Source of the DNA: Bryum argenteum
Lineage: Eukaryota; Streptophyta; Bryopsida; Bryales; Bryaceae
DNA length: 64,000 bases
Direction of reading: 5' to 3'
Assembly (NCBI GenBank): GCA_037043015.1
Contig: CM073327.1
Span: 16,288,727-16,352,726, forward strand
Shown here: piece by piece, positions 44,533 to 56,224 of the stretch
How the letters are laid out: each line of letters begins with the position of its first letter
Position numbering within the stretch: the stretch's first letter is position 1
Notes under the pieces: model-generated
The model's database searches: none
What the model was told of the DNA's origin: nothing
Seen by the model: the letters and a program-made list of their open reading frames with translations, nothing else
Made by a program: the position numbers and the translations under genes

Positions 44533-47500
44533 ATGGCGGAGGAGGATTGTTTTCCAGCTTGGTCGAAGACGGTGGAGGAGTGTGTAAAACATTACGATGT
44601 CGAAGTAAGCAAGGGTTTGAGCAAAAGTGATGTGGAGAGGAAACGGAAGAAGTACGGGTGGAATGAGTTGCAGAAAGAACCGGGGAAGCCAATGTGGAAG
44701 TTAGTGCTGGAGCAGTTCGATGATACGCTCGTGAAAATTTTATTATTTGCGGCACTTGTAAGCTTCGTTCTCGCGGTAACCGACGGCCACGGCGAAGACG
44801 GAATCACTGCATATGTGGAGCCTTTGGTGATTCTTTTGATTCTCATCTTGAACGCTTCAGTCGGAGTATGGCAGGAAAGTAACGCCGAGAATGCGTTGGA
44901 GGCTCTTAAGGAGATGCAATCGGCACATGCCGAGGTGATTAGGGAAGGAGTGTCGATTTCTGATTTACCGGCAAGAGAGCTTGTTCCGGGCGATATTGTT
45001 GAGCTTCGAGTCGGTGATAAGGTCCCTGCAGATATGCGGGTGGTTTCTTTGAAGACATCGACGGTGAGAGTGGAGCAAAGTGCTCTTACGGGAGAGAGTG
45101 TGGCGGTTTTGAAGTCACATCAGCCGGTGAAAGAGGATATTGAGTTGCAGGGAAAGGAGTGTATGGTATTCGCCGGGACCGTTGTAGTCAATGGCAGCTT
45201 CATCTCTGTCGTGGTAAGCACTGGTATGAATACGGAGATTGGCAAGATTCAATCGCAAATTCAGGCAGCGACTCTCGAGGACAATAACGACACGCCCTTG
45301 AAGAAGAAGTTGGATGAGCTTGGGGAGCGTCTTACCAAAGTGATCGGTGTGATTTGTGCTCTTGTTTGGATCATCAATTATGAGCATTTCCTGTCTTATG
45401 ACGTGAAGAATGGATGGCAATTCTCGTTCGAGAAGTGCACGTACTATTTCAAGATTGCTGTAGCATTAGCGGTGGCGGCGATTCCAGAGGGGCTGCCTGC
45501 AGTGATCACCACGTGCTTGGCGCTAGGGACGAAGAAAATGGCCGCCAAGAATGCGATCGTAAGGAAGCTCCCCAGCGTTGAGACTCTCGGATGCACCACT
45601 GTGATCTGCTCGGACAAAACTGGTACCCTAACAACAAATCAAATGTCTGTGATGGAGCTTGTGCTCAATGGTGCATCGACAGGAGAAACTCGAGATTTTC
45701 ACGTTCAAGGCACAACGTACAACTTCCAAGATGGTTACGTAGAGGGTTTGGAAGTTGGCAATCTGGATAGGAACATGCAATCTTTTGCAGAGATTGCTTC
45801 CCTCTGTAACGATTCTGGAGTCTCCATCAAGAATGGTGCATTCCGAGCTGTTGGGATGCCGACAGAAGCAGCTTTGAAGATATTAGTGGAAAAAATGGGC
45901 GTCCCAGACAAGTCCGTTATCATGTCCGAGCAGTCAACTTCTGTTGATTCGGACAGTGTGAACTTGGCTTGCAATAACTGGTGGAGTAAGAGAGCACCCC
46001 GTCTCGCAATACTGGAGTTCGATCGTACTCGGAAATCCATGAGCACCATCATCAACACCGAAAGTGGTTACAACAAGCTCCTTGTGAAGGGAGCTGTTGA
46101 GACTGTATTGGAACGTAGCAGTCACTTGCAGCTCTCCGACGGTTCTGTGGAGGAATTGACAGAAGACTCCCGTAATGCTGTACTTGCCAAACTCCATCTC
46201 TTGAGCTCGAAAGCTCTTCGCTGCTTGGGCTTTGCCTACAAGGATGACTTAGGTAACCTCAGCACTTACGATGGGGAGGCTCATAACGCGCATACACTGT
46301 TATTGGACCCTGCAAACTACGCAGGAATCGAGAGCGGTCTTGTTTTTGTCGGCATGGCAGGGTTGAGGGACCCTCCTCGAGAGGAGGTTCGGAGCGCAAT
46401 TCAAGATTGTTCAGAAGCTGGGATTCGAGTGATGGTCATAACAGGAGACAACAAGAACACGGCAGAAGCCATATGTCGTGAGATCGGTGTGTTCTCCGAG
46501 GACGAAGATATCCGCGAGAAAAGCTACACAGGGCGTGAGTTTATGGAGCTTCCTCTCGAGAAACGGAAACAGATTCTCTTCAATTCCAGTGGAGGTCGGG
46601 TTTTTTCACGAGCAGAACCGAAGCATAAGCAGGATATAGTCCGCATGTTGAAGGACGGTGGGGAGGTAGTGGCTATGACTGGAGATGGTGTGAATGATGC
46701 TCCTGCATTGAAGCTGGCAGACATCGGAGTGGCGATGGGAATTTCAGGCACCGAAGTTGCTAAAGAAGCTGCAGACATGGTTTTGGCCGATGATAATTTC
46801 AGTACCATTGTTGCCGCTATTGGAGAAGGCCGTGCCATATACAACAACGTGAAAGCGTTCATCAGGTACATGATCTCATCAAACATGGGCGAGGTCGCTT
46901 CCATCTTTTTGACTGCAGCTTTAGGCCTTCCCGAAGGTCTCATCCCGGTGCAGCTTCTTTGGGTCAATCTCGTGACGGATGGACCTCCTGCTACTGCACT
47001 TGGTTTCAACGCTCCCGATCCAGATATCATGAAAAAGCCTCCTCGGAAGAGCAACGATGTACTCATCAACACTTGGGTGCTTCTCCGTTATGTAATTATT
47101 GGGTTGTACATTGGAATTGCCACCGTTGGTGCGATGGCTCTTTGGTATACACAGTCTTCGTTTCTGGGGATCGACTTGTCAAGCGATGGCCATACATTAG
47201 TGACCTTCGAGCAGCTGAGAAACTGGGGAGAGTGCCCAACGTGGAAAGATTTCAAAGTGGCCCCATTCACAGCAGGCAACAAAACATTCTCCTTCGATGA
47301 GAATCCCTGTGACTATTTCACTACGGGGAAGGTGAAAGCTACCACTATGACCTTGTCGGTGTTGGTTGCTATCGAGATGTTGAACTCCTTAAATGCCCTT
47401 TCAGAGAACGGCAGCTTATTGGAGACACCCCCATGGGCAAATCCATGGCTGCTCCTCGCCATGCTCTTCTCCTTCACGTCTCATTTCATCATTCTTTATG

Positions 47501-47673
47501 TTCCCATTTTGGCTTCAATCTTCGGCATTGTGCCACTCTCCTTTAACGAGTGGCTCTTTGTGTTCATTTTAGCTTTGCCTGTTATATTAGTAGACGAGGT
47601 CCTCAAGTTCATTGGCAGAAGAATGAGCAGCAATGAGAGAAAGAAAGCAGCCAAGAAAGTGAAGTTTTTGTAA
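44533..47673 (+). CDS. ECA: ER-type (P2A/SERCA-like) Ca2+-transporting ATPase, intronless
   Basis: A single 1046-codon frame with every P-type ATPase landmark: N-terminal actuator region; TGES at residues 186-189; membrane segment 4 motif PEGLP at 318-322; phosphorylated Asp361 in [14 protein letters not shown]; nucleotide-binding [17 protein letters not shown]; and [12 protein letters not shown] around 716. Ten membrane spans fit the sequence. It moves Ca2+ (and in plant relatives Mn2+) into the ER lumen using ATP. The C-terminus ends KVKFL, a KXKXX-type ER-retrieval signal. The length is typical for the ECA1 group. It has no introns, whereas Arabidopsis ECA1-type genes have several, so it may be an ancient retrocopy or belong to a lineage that lost introns; there is no poly-A tail or flanking repeat to prove retroposition. 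Confidence 0.96.
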   Translation: MAEEDCFPAWSKTVEECVKHYDVEVSKGLSKSDVERKRKKYGWNELQKEPGKPMWKLVLEQFDDTLVKILLFAALVSFVLAVTDGHGEDGITAYVEPLVILLILILNASVGVWQESNAENALEALKEMQSAHAEVIREGVSISDLPARELVPGDIVELRVGDKVPADMRVVSLKTSTVRVEQSALTGESVAVLKSHQPVKEDIELQGKECMVFAGTVVVNGSFISVVVSTGMNTEIGKIQSQIQAATLEDNNDTPLKKKLDELGERLTKVIGVICALVWIINYEHFLSYDVKNGWQFSFEKCTYYFKIAVALAVAAIPEGLPAVITTCLALGTKKMAAKNAIVRKLPSVETLGCTTVICSDKTGTLTTNQMSVMELVLNGASTGETRDFHVQGTTYNFQDGYVEGLEVGNLDRNMQSFAEIASLCNDSGVSIKNGAFRAVGMPTEAALKILVEKMGVPDKSVIMSEQSTSVDSDSVNLACNNWWSKRAPRLAILEFDRTRKSMSTIINTESGYNKLLVKGAVETVLERSSHLQLSDGSVEELTEDSRNAVLAKLHLLSSKALRCLGFAYKDDLGNLSTYDGEAHNAHTLLLDPANYAGIESGLVFVGMAGLRDPPREEVRSAIQDCSEAGIRVMVITGDNKNTAEAICREIGVFSEDEDIREKSYTGREFMELPLEKRKQILFNSSGGRVFSRAEPKHKQDIVRMLKDGGEVVAMTGDGVNDAPALKLADIGVAMGISGTEVAKEAADMVLADDNFSTIVAAIGEGRAIYNNVKAFIRYMISSNMGEVASIFLTAALGLPEGLIPVQLLWVNLVTDGPPATALGFNAPDPDIMKKPPRKSNDVLINTWVLLRYVIIGLYIGIATVGAMALWYTQSSFLGIDLSSDGHTLVTFEQLRNWGECPTWKDFKVAPFTAGNKTFSFDENPCDYFTTGKVKATTMTLSVLVAIEMLNSLNALSENGSLLETPPWANPWLLLAMLFSFTSHFIILYVPILASIFGIVPLSFNEWLFVFILALPVILVDEVLKFIGRRMSSNERKKAAKKVKFL

Positions 47674-48005
47674 GGGGCGTTTGGTAGTCAGGAACTGTAA
47701 CACCTTTAGCTTTTCATTTATTGTTGTGAGGACCTCGACAAACAACATTCATCCATTTAGATTGGAGACTAGGTCTTGCTATTTTGTTTGAACTAGATTG
47801 AAGACCAGCTGACCTCGTGACAAACTTGATTATTGGTGCCTTGGCCCATTTTATTAATATAACATCCACCAAATTTGGTGTTGTCAATTCATGATTTTCT
47901 GATCTTCTAGTTGTAAAGTCGTTTTTCAGCCACAATCTGTTGTACCAAGTCTGTGGACACACTTCATGGAACATGGGGAACATCTTATTCTTTCGATGTG
48001 CTGAT
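47674..48005 (+). other. 3' flank of the Ca2+-ATPase gene
   Basis: Probable 3' UTR and polyadenylation region, bounded on the right by a complete TTAA element. No other feature. Confidence 0.4.
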
Positions 48006-48009
48006 TTAA

Positions 48010-48980
48010 CCCCTAAACGTCCTTGGGGTATTTTTAGCCAAAAACTCATTTTAAAAAAAAGTGATATAGATGAAAATAAAGATAAGCTATTCCGATCTTA
48101 ACCGTATAAACTTGTAATAGACTTGTAGTAGATCATGTGGGCCAAAACTTGACTCATGGGACCTCATAGATTGGGAGATCGTAACGTATTAGTGCGCAAA
48201 ACAGGCTACAAAATACCATCATTTCCACTTTGAAGTGAAAATACTACCAACATGAAATTTGCAATCAAAAAATCACCAACTAGAAAGTTGTTCATCTTCA
48301 TCTCAAAAACACTACATACCAAAAAAATTCATCAAAAAATATCTTGGCTCAAATAGTAGCCTTCCAATGGTGAAAACTCGCCTCAAAATTTACAAAGGAA
48401 AAATAGTCCAAAACTAGACTCTTTGCACTCAAATCCATGCCCTATCTTCAATACATCTTCAATTAGGTTGAGGTTTCTACCACTTAAAATAGACTATGAT
48501 TGGAATCATCCCAAAGAATAAAGTCGAAATCTAACGGTGGATGAAGGAGATCTAGCTCCTCAAAAATCATCCATTTTTTCGCTTTTTTCATTGTAGAAAC
48601 ATCATTGCAAATCCACTAGCAAAGTTATTTGGATCAAAAAACTTGCAACTAGAAAGTTGTTAGAATACATCTAAAGATCATACTTATGTAAAAAAAATTC
48701 ATGAAAAACTATTTTTGGTTTTGCATAATTGGCTTGCAATGGTGAAACATGCCCAATGTTTGAAATCTCAAAACCAAAAGCTGCTGTCACTAAAATGCAT
48801 TCCATTAATTCATACTTCATTGTATGGGTCTGCAATTTGTACCACACAAACTAGACTTAATTTGGGACCCAACCCAAGTGATTTCGTCAAAAACGGAGTC
48901 CGGATGAAGAAGTTATGGCTCTTCAAAGTTTCTGCCCTTCATCCAAAATGTCGTTTTTCGACACTAGGGACGTTTAGGGG
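48010..48980 (+). mobile_element. Complete TTAA-flanked non-autonomous DNA element
   Basis: Bounded by TTAA (48006-48009 and 48981-48984), begins CCCCTAAACGTCC and ends GGGACGTTTAGGGG. 971 bp, no coding capacity. It is the best reference copy for the family also found at 28591, 36454 and 41858. It sits about 340 bp past the stop of the Ca2+-ATPase gene. Confidence 0.88.
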
Positions 48981-49148
48981 TTAAGAGTTGATAAATTGAG
49001 TCTGAATTTGAGGATTGTGATGTACACAAAATAGAAGAGTGTATGGTTATAACAAACAAAGTACACTAATTATGATTTCGTTGAAAAGTGGTCATATTGG
49101 AAGGAATGGAGAAATTTCAACGGTGAGGCGGATTTAGTTTCATATGTA

Positions 49149-51045
49149 CAGTCAGGTACACTTCATTTACGAATTCCTCTTTGGAGGGGGTTTTTATGAA
49201 AAGTTTGGCAATTCATTGTGAACTCAAAAATAATCGGATTTGAAAACTGTAAAGTGTGTTGAAATCACATTAGAGTGTACTACAATATTGTGATAAAATA
49301 CAAATACCTCTTTGTGATATCATTAAACGTATTTCAATTACTTATACACCATCTATTATTGACTACTCCTACTTTTGCTTTATTAAAATGTACATTTCAA
49401 TTGCAAATTTGAAATAAGCTTCCAAAGTTGTTCTTGGGATACTTAGGCACATGCTTGTGGTATCATTGATATACTTCTTGTTTGGTTTTGGCTTGGAGGA
49501 ATTTCTTGAAAAGTCCTAATGATTAGTAAACTTTATGCAGAACATGTGAAAGCTCTTCACACAACTACATATGTCCCCTGTAGACTAAAAAATGTTTTGA
49601 AGGATGGTTGAAGGCTATTAGAGTAATAACTCTCATGCGTAGCTTAAATTCTTATAGTATTCTTGCCAAGTTCAAAGGAAGATTCATTTTCGACCTTGAG
49701 TTTTAATTGGGGACTCATGAGAAACCACTCCATACCAAAGAATCCAAGAGAGGAGATTCTTTTGGTTATTTGGGTATGTGCCTAAGTATCCCAAGAACAA
49801 CTTTGGAAGCTTATTTCAAATTTGCAATTGAAGTGTACAGTACCCACTAAGAAGTTTACGTTCAGAGCAAGAAGAGATAACATACCCCCAAATTTCAAAT
49901 GATCACCATGTTTGTAAATTCTATCCAAATTGCAAATTATGAAGTGTGAGAGTAAGGTAGTGAATTTTTCTTTGTCAATGCATGAAAAATCTCTATAAAA
50001 AGTGTAAATTGATTTGATAACTTTAGTATCTTTTAACTTACTTTTAGTATCTACCTTTAAATGTTATGAAGATCATTTCATGGTGAGGTTTGTTGGGAAA
50101 AAGAGTATAAATATCTCTCTAGCAACCTCTTTTGATGCCCTTTACATATATGTGGCTTACATTCACAAATATTGAGGTGAGTTAGTGTGAGAGACCTTGA
50201 TGTTGTCTCTTATTGAAAAAGTTACATACACATTCTAACGTGCAGTGATTGCTCATGACCTTTTCTTACACATGAGGCTTGGATTAGCACGAAAGCAATT
50301 AGTTTTGATAGCGTTGGCTACATTTCAAGCACTTTGGTGGTAGTGTCATGGAATTTGGTTATTCGAGGTGGTAGTTATGATCACTTGAAGTTGCTTTTGT
50401 TTACCGTGACATTTACTTAGAGTACAAAAGTTCAATGTTGGGCTTCATGGGGGGTACAATTCAATCTTTTTCTAAAAATGAGTTGCAGATATAGAAAGTG
50501 TATCGAAATAGCTTTCTTTAGAGATGGTTGAAGGTTTTCATTGTTTCATGCCTCAGCAATAGTAGCTTCAATAAGAGCTAAGGATAAATAGTAGATAATA
50601 TGTTGAAAAGCTGTATATTAAGATAGAATTTCAAGTTTTTATTGGAATTTCTTCAAATGATGATATAGAATACTACATCATCTTTCCGATACAATTTGTA
50701 GTTGGTAATTTGGATTATTTCTGTGAACATGGGAATTGTTTGAAGATTGGGGCATGATCTCTTCTTTCATTCCTGAACGTAAACTTGTTGGTGGGTACTG
50801 TACATTTTAATAAAGCAAAAAGTAGGAGTAGTCAATAATAGATGGTGTATAAGTAATTGAAATACGTTTAATGAAATCACAAAGAGGAATTAGTATTTTA
50901 TCACAATGTTGTAGTACACTCTGATGTGATTCCAACACACTTTACGGTTTTCAAATCCGATCATTTTTGAGTTCACAATGAATTGTCAAACTTTTCATAA
51001 AAACTCCCTCCAAAGAGGAATTCGTAAATGAAGTGTACCTGACTG
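49149..51045. mobile_element. Tc1/mariner-like element with long inverted repeats, no transposase
   Basis: Left end CAGTCAGGTACACTTC after TA (49147-49148); right end GAAGTGTACCTGACTG before TA (51046-51047). The inverted repeats stay aligned for about 245 bp and then, after a nested insertion on the left side is removed, for roughly 100 bp more. The interior has no long frame, so it is non-autonomous. TA targets with CAGT-type tips point to the Tc1/mariner group. Confidence 0.82.
49394..49833. mobile_element. Nested MITE inside the left arm of the Tc1-like element
   Basis: It has inverted ends of about 60 bp (left atttcaattgcaaatttgaa; right ttcaaatttgcaattgaag) and a TGTAC duplication on both sides (49389-49393, 49834-49838). 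The opposite arm of the host element keeps the empty site, reading gtgggtactgtacatttt, which proves the insertion. 440 bp. A 5-bp duplication does not fit the TA or TTAA families, so this is a third type. Confidence 0.82.
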
Positions 51046-51047
51046 TA

Positions 51048-52900
51048 CATTACAATACAATGTCTTTGGAAATGGGAGTTGTTGTTTAACCCCTAAAAAT
51101 TCTGTCAGATTTTTATGTATGTAATTGGAGGATCTAGTACTTGACTTATATGTATATTTGCATATGTATATCAAATCTCACAATCAAATTCTTTACCAAT
51201 TGTGAGATCATAATGTTCAAATTTGGAGAATAAGTTTTTTCCCATTGTTGAAATGGTGACTAGTTAGTTGAGGGTCAAATAGAATCATTCTCAGTAGAAA
51301 ATTTGACATGAGACTCTTCACATTCTTGTTCCTAGGTGAGTTAGGATGCTATGCAAGTTTTACCCACATGCGACCTATGAAACCTAAAGAAATGCTTGAC
51401 TTTTTACATGGAGGTATGCTAAAATTCAAATACAAAGGCTGGTCTTTGACACTAAAAATTGGCAGCTAAAAAATAATTGGATTCAAAATCTAAATGGTGA
51501 AATCATGCCTTAGAACCTTCTTCACATGTACAAAATCATAATTTAAAAAAGAAGTAATATCTCAATGTTTGGTGAATTTTAGAAGTTTCTGAGATTTAAT
51601 CTATTTTGGCTAGATTTTGAGAATAAATGAGCAGATATTGCAGTTTGGGCTGTTTTGGGTAGATTTCAAATAGTGTTTTCAAACTTTGACCGAAACTAGC
51701 TCCTAGAGTATGAGGAATTTGAAGTGTGAAATGGCTCTTCCGAAAGTTATGGAAAAACTCTACAACATGCAAAAAGTTTCAAATTCATGTACGCTAAATT
51801 TTTAAAAAGACAAAACTCATAACATATAACATGTTCCACAATAGCCCTCTTTTGACTCCTATGATTACTTTGATTATCCACTTAAACCAACAACTAATTG
51901 TAAACTCTTAAATCACCATCAAAGGTTACTTCTTCATTCACTTTGTAAATTCATTAATTTCCGTAATTACTGATTAAAATATTGCGCAATCACCAATACC
52001 AAATTTCTTAATAGTCTTGCACATAATATTCACTAAACAGTAAATCAACAATAAATTCTAAACCCATAAATCACCACTAAAGGGCATACCATCCAGTTTG
52101 TGAATTGATCAATTTCAATAACTATTGGCTAAAAAGCTGCGCAACAACTTAAAACGAAATTTCTTATCTATCTTGTACATGTTATTCATTGATGTGCACT
52201 GTTGGTTTATATCATACAATCTCCTCCTTGTTTGGTATTATAGAAACGAAGGCTTCTCTCTTGCCCATATAATCCAAATCTTTACTTTTCTCAATTTCTT
52301 CCTCGTCAAAGATTGCCCTAAAAAGAAACTCTAAATTCATTCTCAATCTTACAAACAATGAGCTACACTAAATAGGTAGATTAATGTTAAATACAATAAT
52401 CTATATAAACATGTTATAAGTTTTTCCTGTTAGTCAATAATTTTACCCTTTACATTAGCCAAGATGGGGAGCCTTCTATAGTATTGGAATCAATGCTTTT
52501 GGTAAATTTTTAAATATCAGAAGTAAAAATTTATAGCATTTTCAAATCTTATAAAAATCTAACACTAATCTACCTATAGTGTAGTATACAGCTCACCACG
52601 CCAAAAAACAGATGAATACTATTTCATCCCCAACTCATGATGGATGAAAAATCATGAAGGATGAAAAATCTACATCGCGTCCCCATTCAAAGCAGTCACT
52701 CCCCTCGAATGACGCCCGCAATTGTTGATACAATTGCAGCATTGGCAGCACAATCGGCAATTTCATTGAGCCATTAATCAGATAGATTCTCCGCATTTTA
52801 AGAATCATACGAGATCGCAAACGAAGCTCGCACGGTGCTGCAGCTCAATCCAGAAAAAGTGGTTCCGAAGCACCGCTATTCGCACTTCCCTTGCTGATCA
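51048..52900. other. AT-rich spacer
   Basis: At about 51086 a lone TTAACCCCTAAAAATTC terminus appears, and phrases downstream (caattgtgagatcataatgt) resemble the 2470-2731 MITE, so 51090 to about 51330 may be a decayed relative without a clear right end. Near 52635-52672 the phrase ggatgaaaaatc is doubled. No gene is supported. Confidence 0.4.
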
Positions 52901-52911
52901 CACCAATTTTC

Positions 52912-54350
52912 TGACCTCAAACAAGTTCCGGTAAGTACTTTATTCGCATTCTAAAGCTCAGCATTTGTTTTTGCTGTGATGAAGTAAGAGCACGTGTGAA
53001 CCCTAAGGACCTGGTTGTGTTCCAATTCTTGTTACAGCAGCTCTTGAACTCTCTTTTGTGAATTGGCTGTTGCGCGGATGTTGTTAAGGTTTGATTGTAG
53101 ACAAGCTTTCGTAAGTGCTCCACTCCTGTCTTACAGAGCTCAGCCACTGTTTTTACTGTGATGAAGTACGATCATGAAGAGCACGTGTTAACCCTAAGAC
53201 CTAATTTCTGTTACAGCAGCTCTTGAACTTTCTTTCATTGAAATCTGGCTGTTGCTAGGAAGCTCTTGTCTGTTTTTCGTGCGATGGTATGGTTTGATTG
53301 TAGACAAGCTTCTTCGAAAATGTTGTATTCAGAGCTTAGTGAATGTTTTTACTGTGATGAAGTAAGAGCCGTGGAAACCCTAAGGACGTTGTTGTGTTCC
53401 ATTTCCTGTTTCAGCAGCTATTGAAACAGTTTCATAAATATGTTGAACACTGGAAGTTCTTGTCTGTTGTTAATACGATGTCGTTATGGTTTGATTGTAG
53501 ACAAGAGCCTTTGGAGCACGTGTAAATCCTCAGGACCTGGTTGTGTTTCGATTTTTGTTACAGCAGCTCTTGAACTCTTTGCTATGAATGTGTCGAACTA
53601 TGGCTGTTGCCAGGAATTTCTTGTCTGTTGTTTGTACAATGTCGTTATGGTTTGATTGTACACAAGCTTCTGTAAGTGTTACGCTAGCTTGGAGTTCTTA
53701 CTGTGATGGAGTAAGAGCTTCTGGTGACTTCGGAGCACGTGGAAACCCTAAGGTCCTTGTGCCGCAATGATTGTTGCAGCAGCGCCCTTGAATTTGGGTT
53801 TTGTCCAAATCCTGTTACAGCAGTTTTTGAAGACTCTTTCATTGAGAATTGGTTGGTGCTAGAAAGTACTTGTGTGTTGTTCGTACGATATCGTTACGGT
53901 TTGATTTTAGACAAGCTCCGGTAAATGTCAATAGCTTGGTGTTGTTAGACTTGGGCTGTTCTTACTGTGATGAAGTAAGAGTTTGTGATGACTTCGGAGC
54001 ACGTGGAACCCTAAGGTCCTTGTTGTGCCGCAATTATTGTTGCAGCAGCGCTCTTGAATTTACTAGTCTGTTGCTACGAAGTTCTTGTCTGTCGCTCGTA
54101 CGATGTCGTTATGGTATGATTGTAAACAAGCTTTGGTAAGTGTTTCACTAGCTTGGTGTTGAAAGAGTTATTTTACAGAGCTCAACAAATGTCTCAATGT
54201 GATGGAGTAAGGTCTTGTGGCGACTGTGGAGCACGTGTAAACCCTTGGGACCTGCTTGTGTCGCAATTTTTGTCAAGAAGCGCTTTTAGATTTTCTATTA
54301 TCAACATGTCGAAAAATTGCCGTTGCTACTTAGCTCGTAAGGTATGATTG
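52912..54350 (+). repeat. Tandem array of about seven 160-250-bp units with splice-site-like sequences
   Basis: Units start at about 52918, 53100, 53302, 53501, 53661, 53911 and 54126. Each has the order acaagct...(g)gtaagtg, then gagctcag/agcttggtg, then actgtgatgaagtaagag, then gagcacgtg.aaaccctaaggacct, then gttacagcagct.ttgaa, then ggtttgattgtag just before the next acaagct. Most units thus carry a donor-like gtaagt and acceptor-like tgttacag and gattgtag. The array ends about 700 bp upstream of the BRCC36 start codon. It may be a multiplied leader exon plus intron, or simply a satellite-like duplication. Copies are 70-85 percent alike by eye, so the array is not new. Confidence 0.78.
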
Positions 54351-55042
54351 GACGTAACACATGCCGAGGATACTGGTTTTACCGGTGCCATGGTGACCTT
54401 GAGCCTAGGATACTGCTCGATTGCTACTTATGAAAAGATTCGTGATACATCATAAGAGAATGATGCTACGGTTGAGAATCTCAGGGTCGTGTGGATCGAT
54501 AAGGTTGTGAGCTCGAAGCTAGTACTATGATGGAAGCTATTACTATGAATTACTAGGGTTTATGATGACCTCGGTGTCTGTGTCGTAAAGTGCCTGTTCG
54601 AAGTCGTTTGGCATGATTGGACGTAACACACGCCGAGGATGCCGGTTCTTTCCAGTTCTATGATAAGTTCGGGGCTTATGCTGGATTTCCTTTTTACTTT
54701 TGAACATTTTTTTCTGTTGTAAGATGTCGTAACAGTATGACCCAAAGTGGTAAGAACCTCAGGCCGTGTGTGTCGCGAAGACGTTGCTGTTACTATGTAG
54801 GAACTAGACTTTTTGATGGCCTTGGAGCTGATTCCAAGCTTTTCATGGTCGCCGGTTCCTACTTAAATGAACCGGATCTGTAGCTATTTGGTTACAACGC
54901 TTCATCTGGATGTTGACGAAGCAGTAGCAGGGGATTACTGCATTTCGGATGGAGGGGTTTCTGATAAAGTGTGGTTTTCTGTTCGTGCAGGAGTCTTCCA
55001 GCATAATGATTTGCAATTGAGGATTAGGAAGAAGAGAGAGCG
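54351..55042 (+). promoter_or_regulatory. Upstream and leader region of BRCC36
   Basis: A phrase (atgattggacgtaacac.cgccgagga) occurs at about 54344-54372 and again at 54613-54640, continuing the repetitive character of the array. From about 54960 the sequence is leader-like and leads to gagcgATGgc at 55043. Promoter elements are not identifiable. Confidence 0.35.
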
Positions 55043-56224
55043 ATGGCGTTAGAGGGGGTGAAGCTAACCCAAGAGGTATGGTTAACATGCGTAACCCACG
55101 CGCTTTCAACCGAAACCGAGGAGATTATGGGCTTACTCTTAGGCGACATACAGTACACAAGCAAGGGAGCAGCAATAGCCTCCATCTGGTGCGCAGCACC
55201 TCAAACCCGTCTCGACCGTCGAAAGGACCGAGTGGAGACTAATCCAGAGCAGTTAGCAGCCGCAACAGCCCAAGCAGACCGAATGACAGCCGCCACAGGC
55301 AAAACAACAAGAGTAATCGGATGGTACCACTCACACCCACACATCACAGTCATGCCCTCGCATGTCGACATTCGCACACAAGCCATGTACCAAATGTTAG
55401 ACCCGGGATTCGTAGGGCTCATCTTCTCCTGCTTCAGTGAAGACTCCACCAACGTCGGCCGAATTCAAGCCATTGCATTTCAGTCCAAGGACGGGCGACC
55501 CATTCCCGTTTGGGGGAACTCGCCCAGCAACCCCGTGGTGCTCGAAACAGGTGACCCAGATCTCGACTTGCAGCTTGCAACTCGTATTAGTCTTGAGCAA
55601 CAACAACCAGGTACTCCGCTTGAGTCTCTGTTCGCTACTGCGGACAAGAAACAGCAGCAAACTACTACTCCAGTGGATTACTCCATGGAAGAGGCTTTGC
55701 AGTTATCAGCTCTCGACATCAGTGATGCTAAATTCGCTCGCAAGGAGGTTCCTTTGGAGGTGGTGAATCGGATTGAAGGGGAGTATCCGTTACGGTCTCT
55801 TGTTGCTCTCCAGGAGATTCTGTTTGCAGAGGAGCATGCGGCCTACAATGCGGCGTTAAAGCAGTCGACGAACAAGAGCGGTCAAATTCATCCTTTGGCT
55901 GCGATTCATCATAGTTCGACATACCAAGCCTCCCTGACGAAGTTGATGGAGTATTGCTTGTGTCCCGTGAGTATGTCGCTTTGGGATCGGTTGCAGCAGA
56001 ATAATCTTAGACTGAAGTTTTTGAAAGAGGAAGCTGCGGTGTTGCAAGCGCACCATGTTTCAAGGAGCCCCTCCAGAAGCTCCAATAGTGCACGAAACTC
56101 CATGCGGACCTTGTATCCTGCTGGGTTTGAACAGAAACACTTTCAACCGGGGAACAAAGGAACGGGTGCTGCCCCTGATCGGAGGTCTTCTGAGCATGCT
56201 AAAGATCTTATATCATTCGAATAG
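55043..56224 (+). CDS. BRCC36: BRCC36-like Lys63-specific deubiquitinase (JAMM/MPN+), intronless
   Basis: A 393-codon single exon. It has the complete JAMM zinc-metalloprotease motif: Glu27 in TETEEIMGLLLGD, His96-Ser-His98-Pro with Ser106 and Asp109 in HSHPHITVMPSHVD. BRCC36 enzymes remove Lys63-linked ubiquitin chains within BRCC/BRISC-type complexes. In the nucleus they act in homologous-recombination repair. The region after the MPN domain (about residues 215-345) is mostly helical as in the family, and the last 50 residues are Ser/Arg-rich and variable. The ATG is the first in a good context. The gene has no introns here. It follows a tandem repeat array that may be part of its leader. 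Confidence 0.93.
   Translation: MALEGVKLTQEVWLTCVTHALSTETEEIMGLLLGDIQYTSKGAAIASIWCAAPQTRLDRRKDRVETNPEQLAAATAQADRMTAATGKTTRVIGWYHSHPHITVMPSHVDIRTQAMYQMLDPGFVGLIFSCFSEDSTNVGRIQAIAFQSKDGRPIPVWGNSPSNPVVLETGDPDLDLQLATRISLEQQQPGTPLESLFATADKKQQQTTTPVDYSMEEALQLSALDISDAKFARKEVPLEVVNRIEGEYPLRSLVALQEILFAEEHAAYNAALKQSTNKSGQIHPLAAIHHSSTYQASLTKLMEYCLCPVSMSLWDRLQQNNLRLKFLKEEAAVLQAHHVSRSPSRSSNSARNSMRTLYPAGFEQKHFQPGNKGTGAAPDRRSSEHAKDLISFE

Noticed and set aside
44510..47300. Antisense frames within the Ca2+-ATPase gene
   Set aside because: Shadows of a long GC-balanced coding sequence; no domains.
48715..48984. 89-codon frame inside the TTAA element, with a similar frame in the 41858 copy
   Set aside because: The two frames are related only because the elements are. 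Substitutions do not favour a protein, and no motif is seen.
53440..54347. Several 60-96-codon frames within the tandem array upstream of BRCC36
   Set aside because: They shift with the repeat units, have no common protein and span the donor- and acceptor-like sites.
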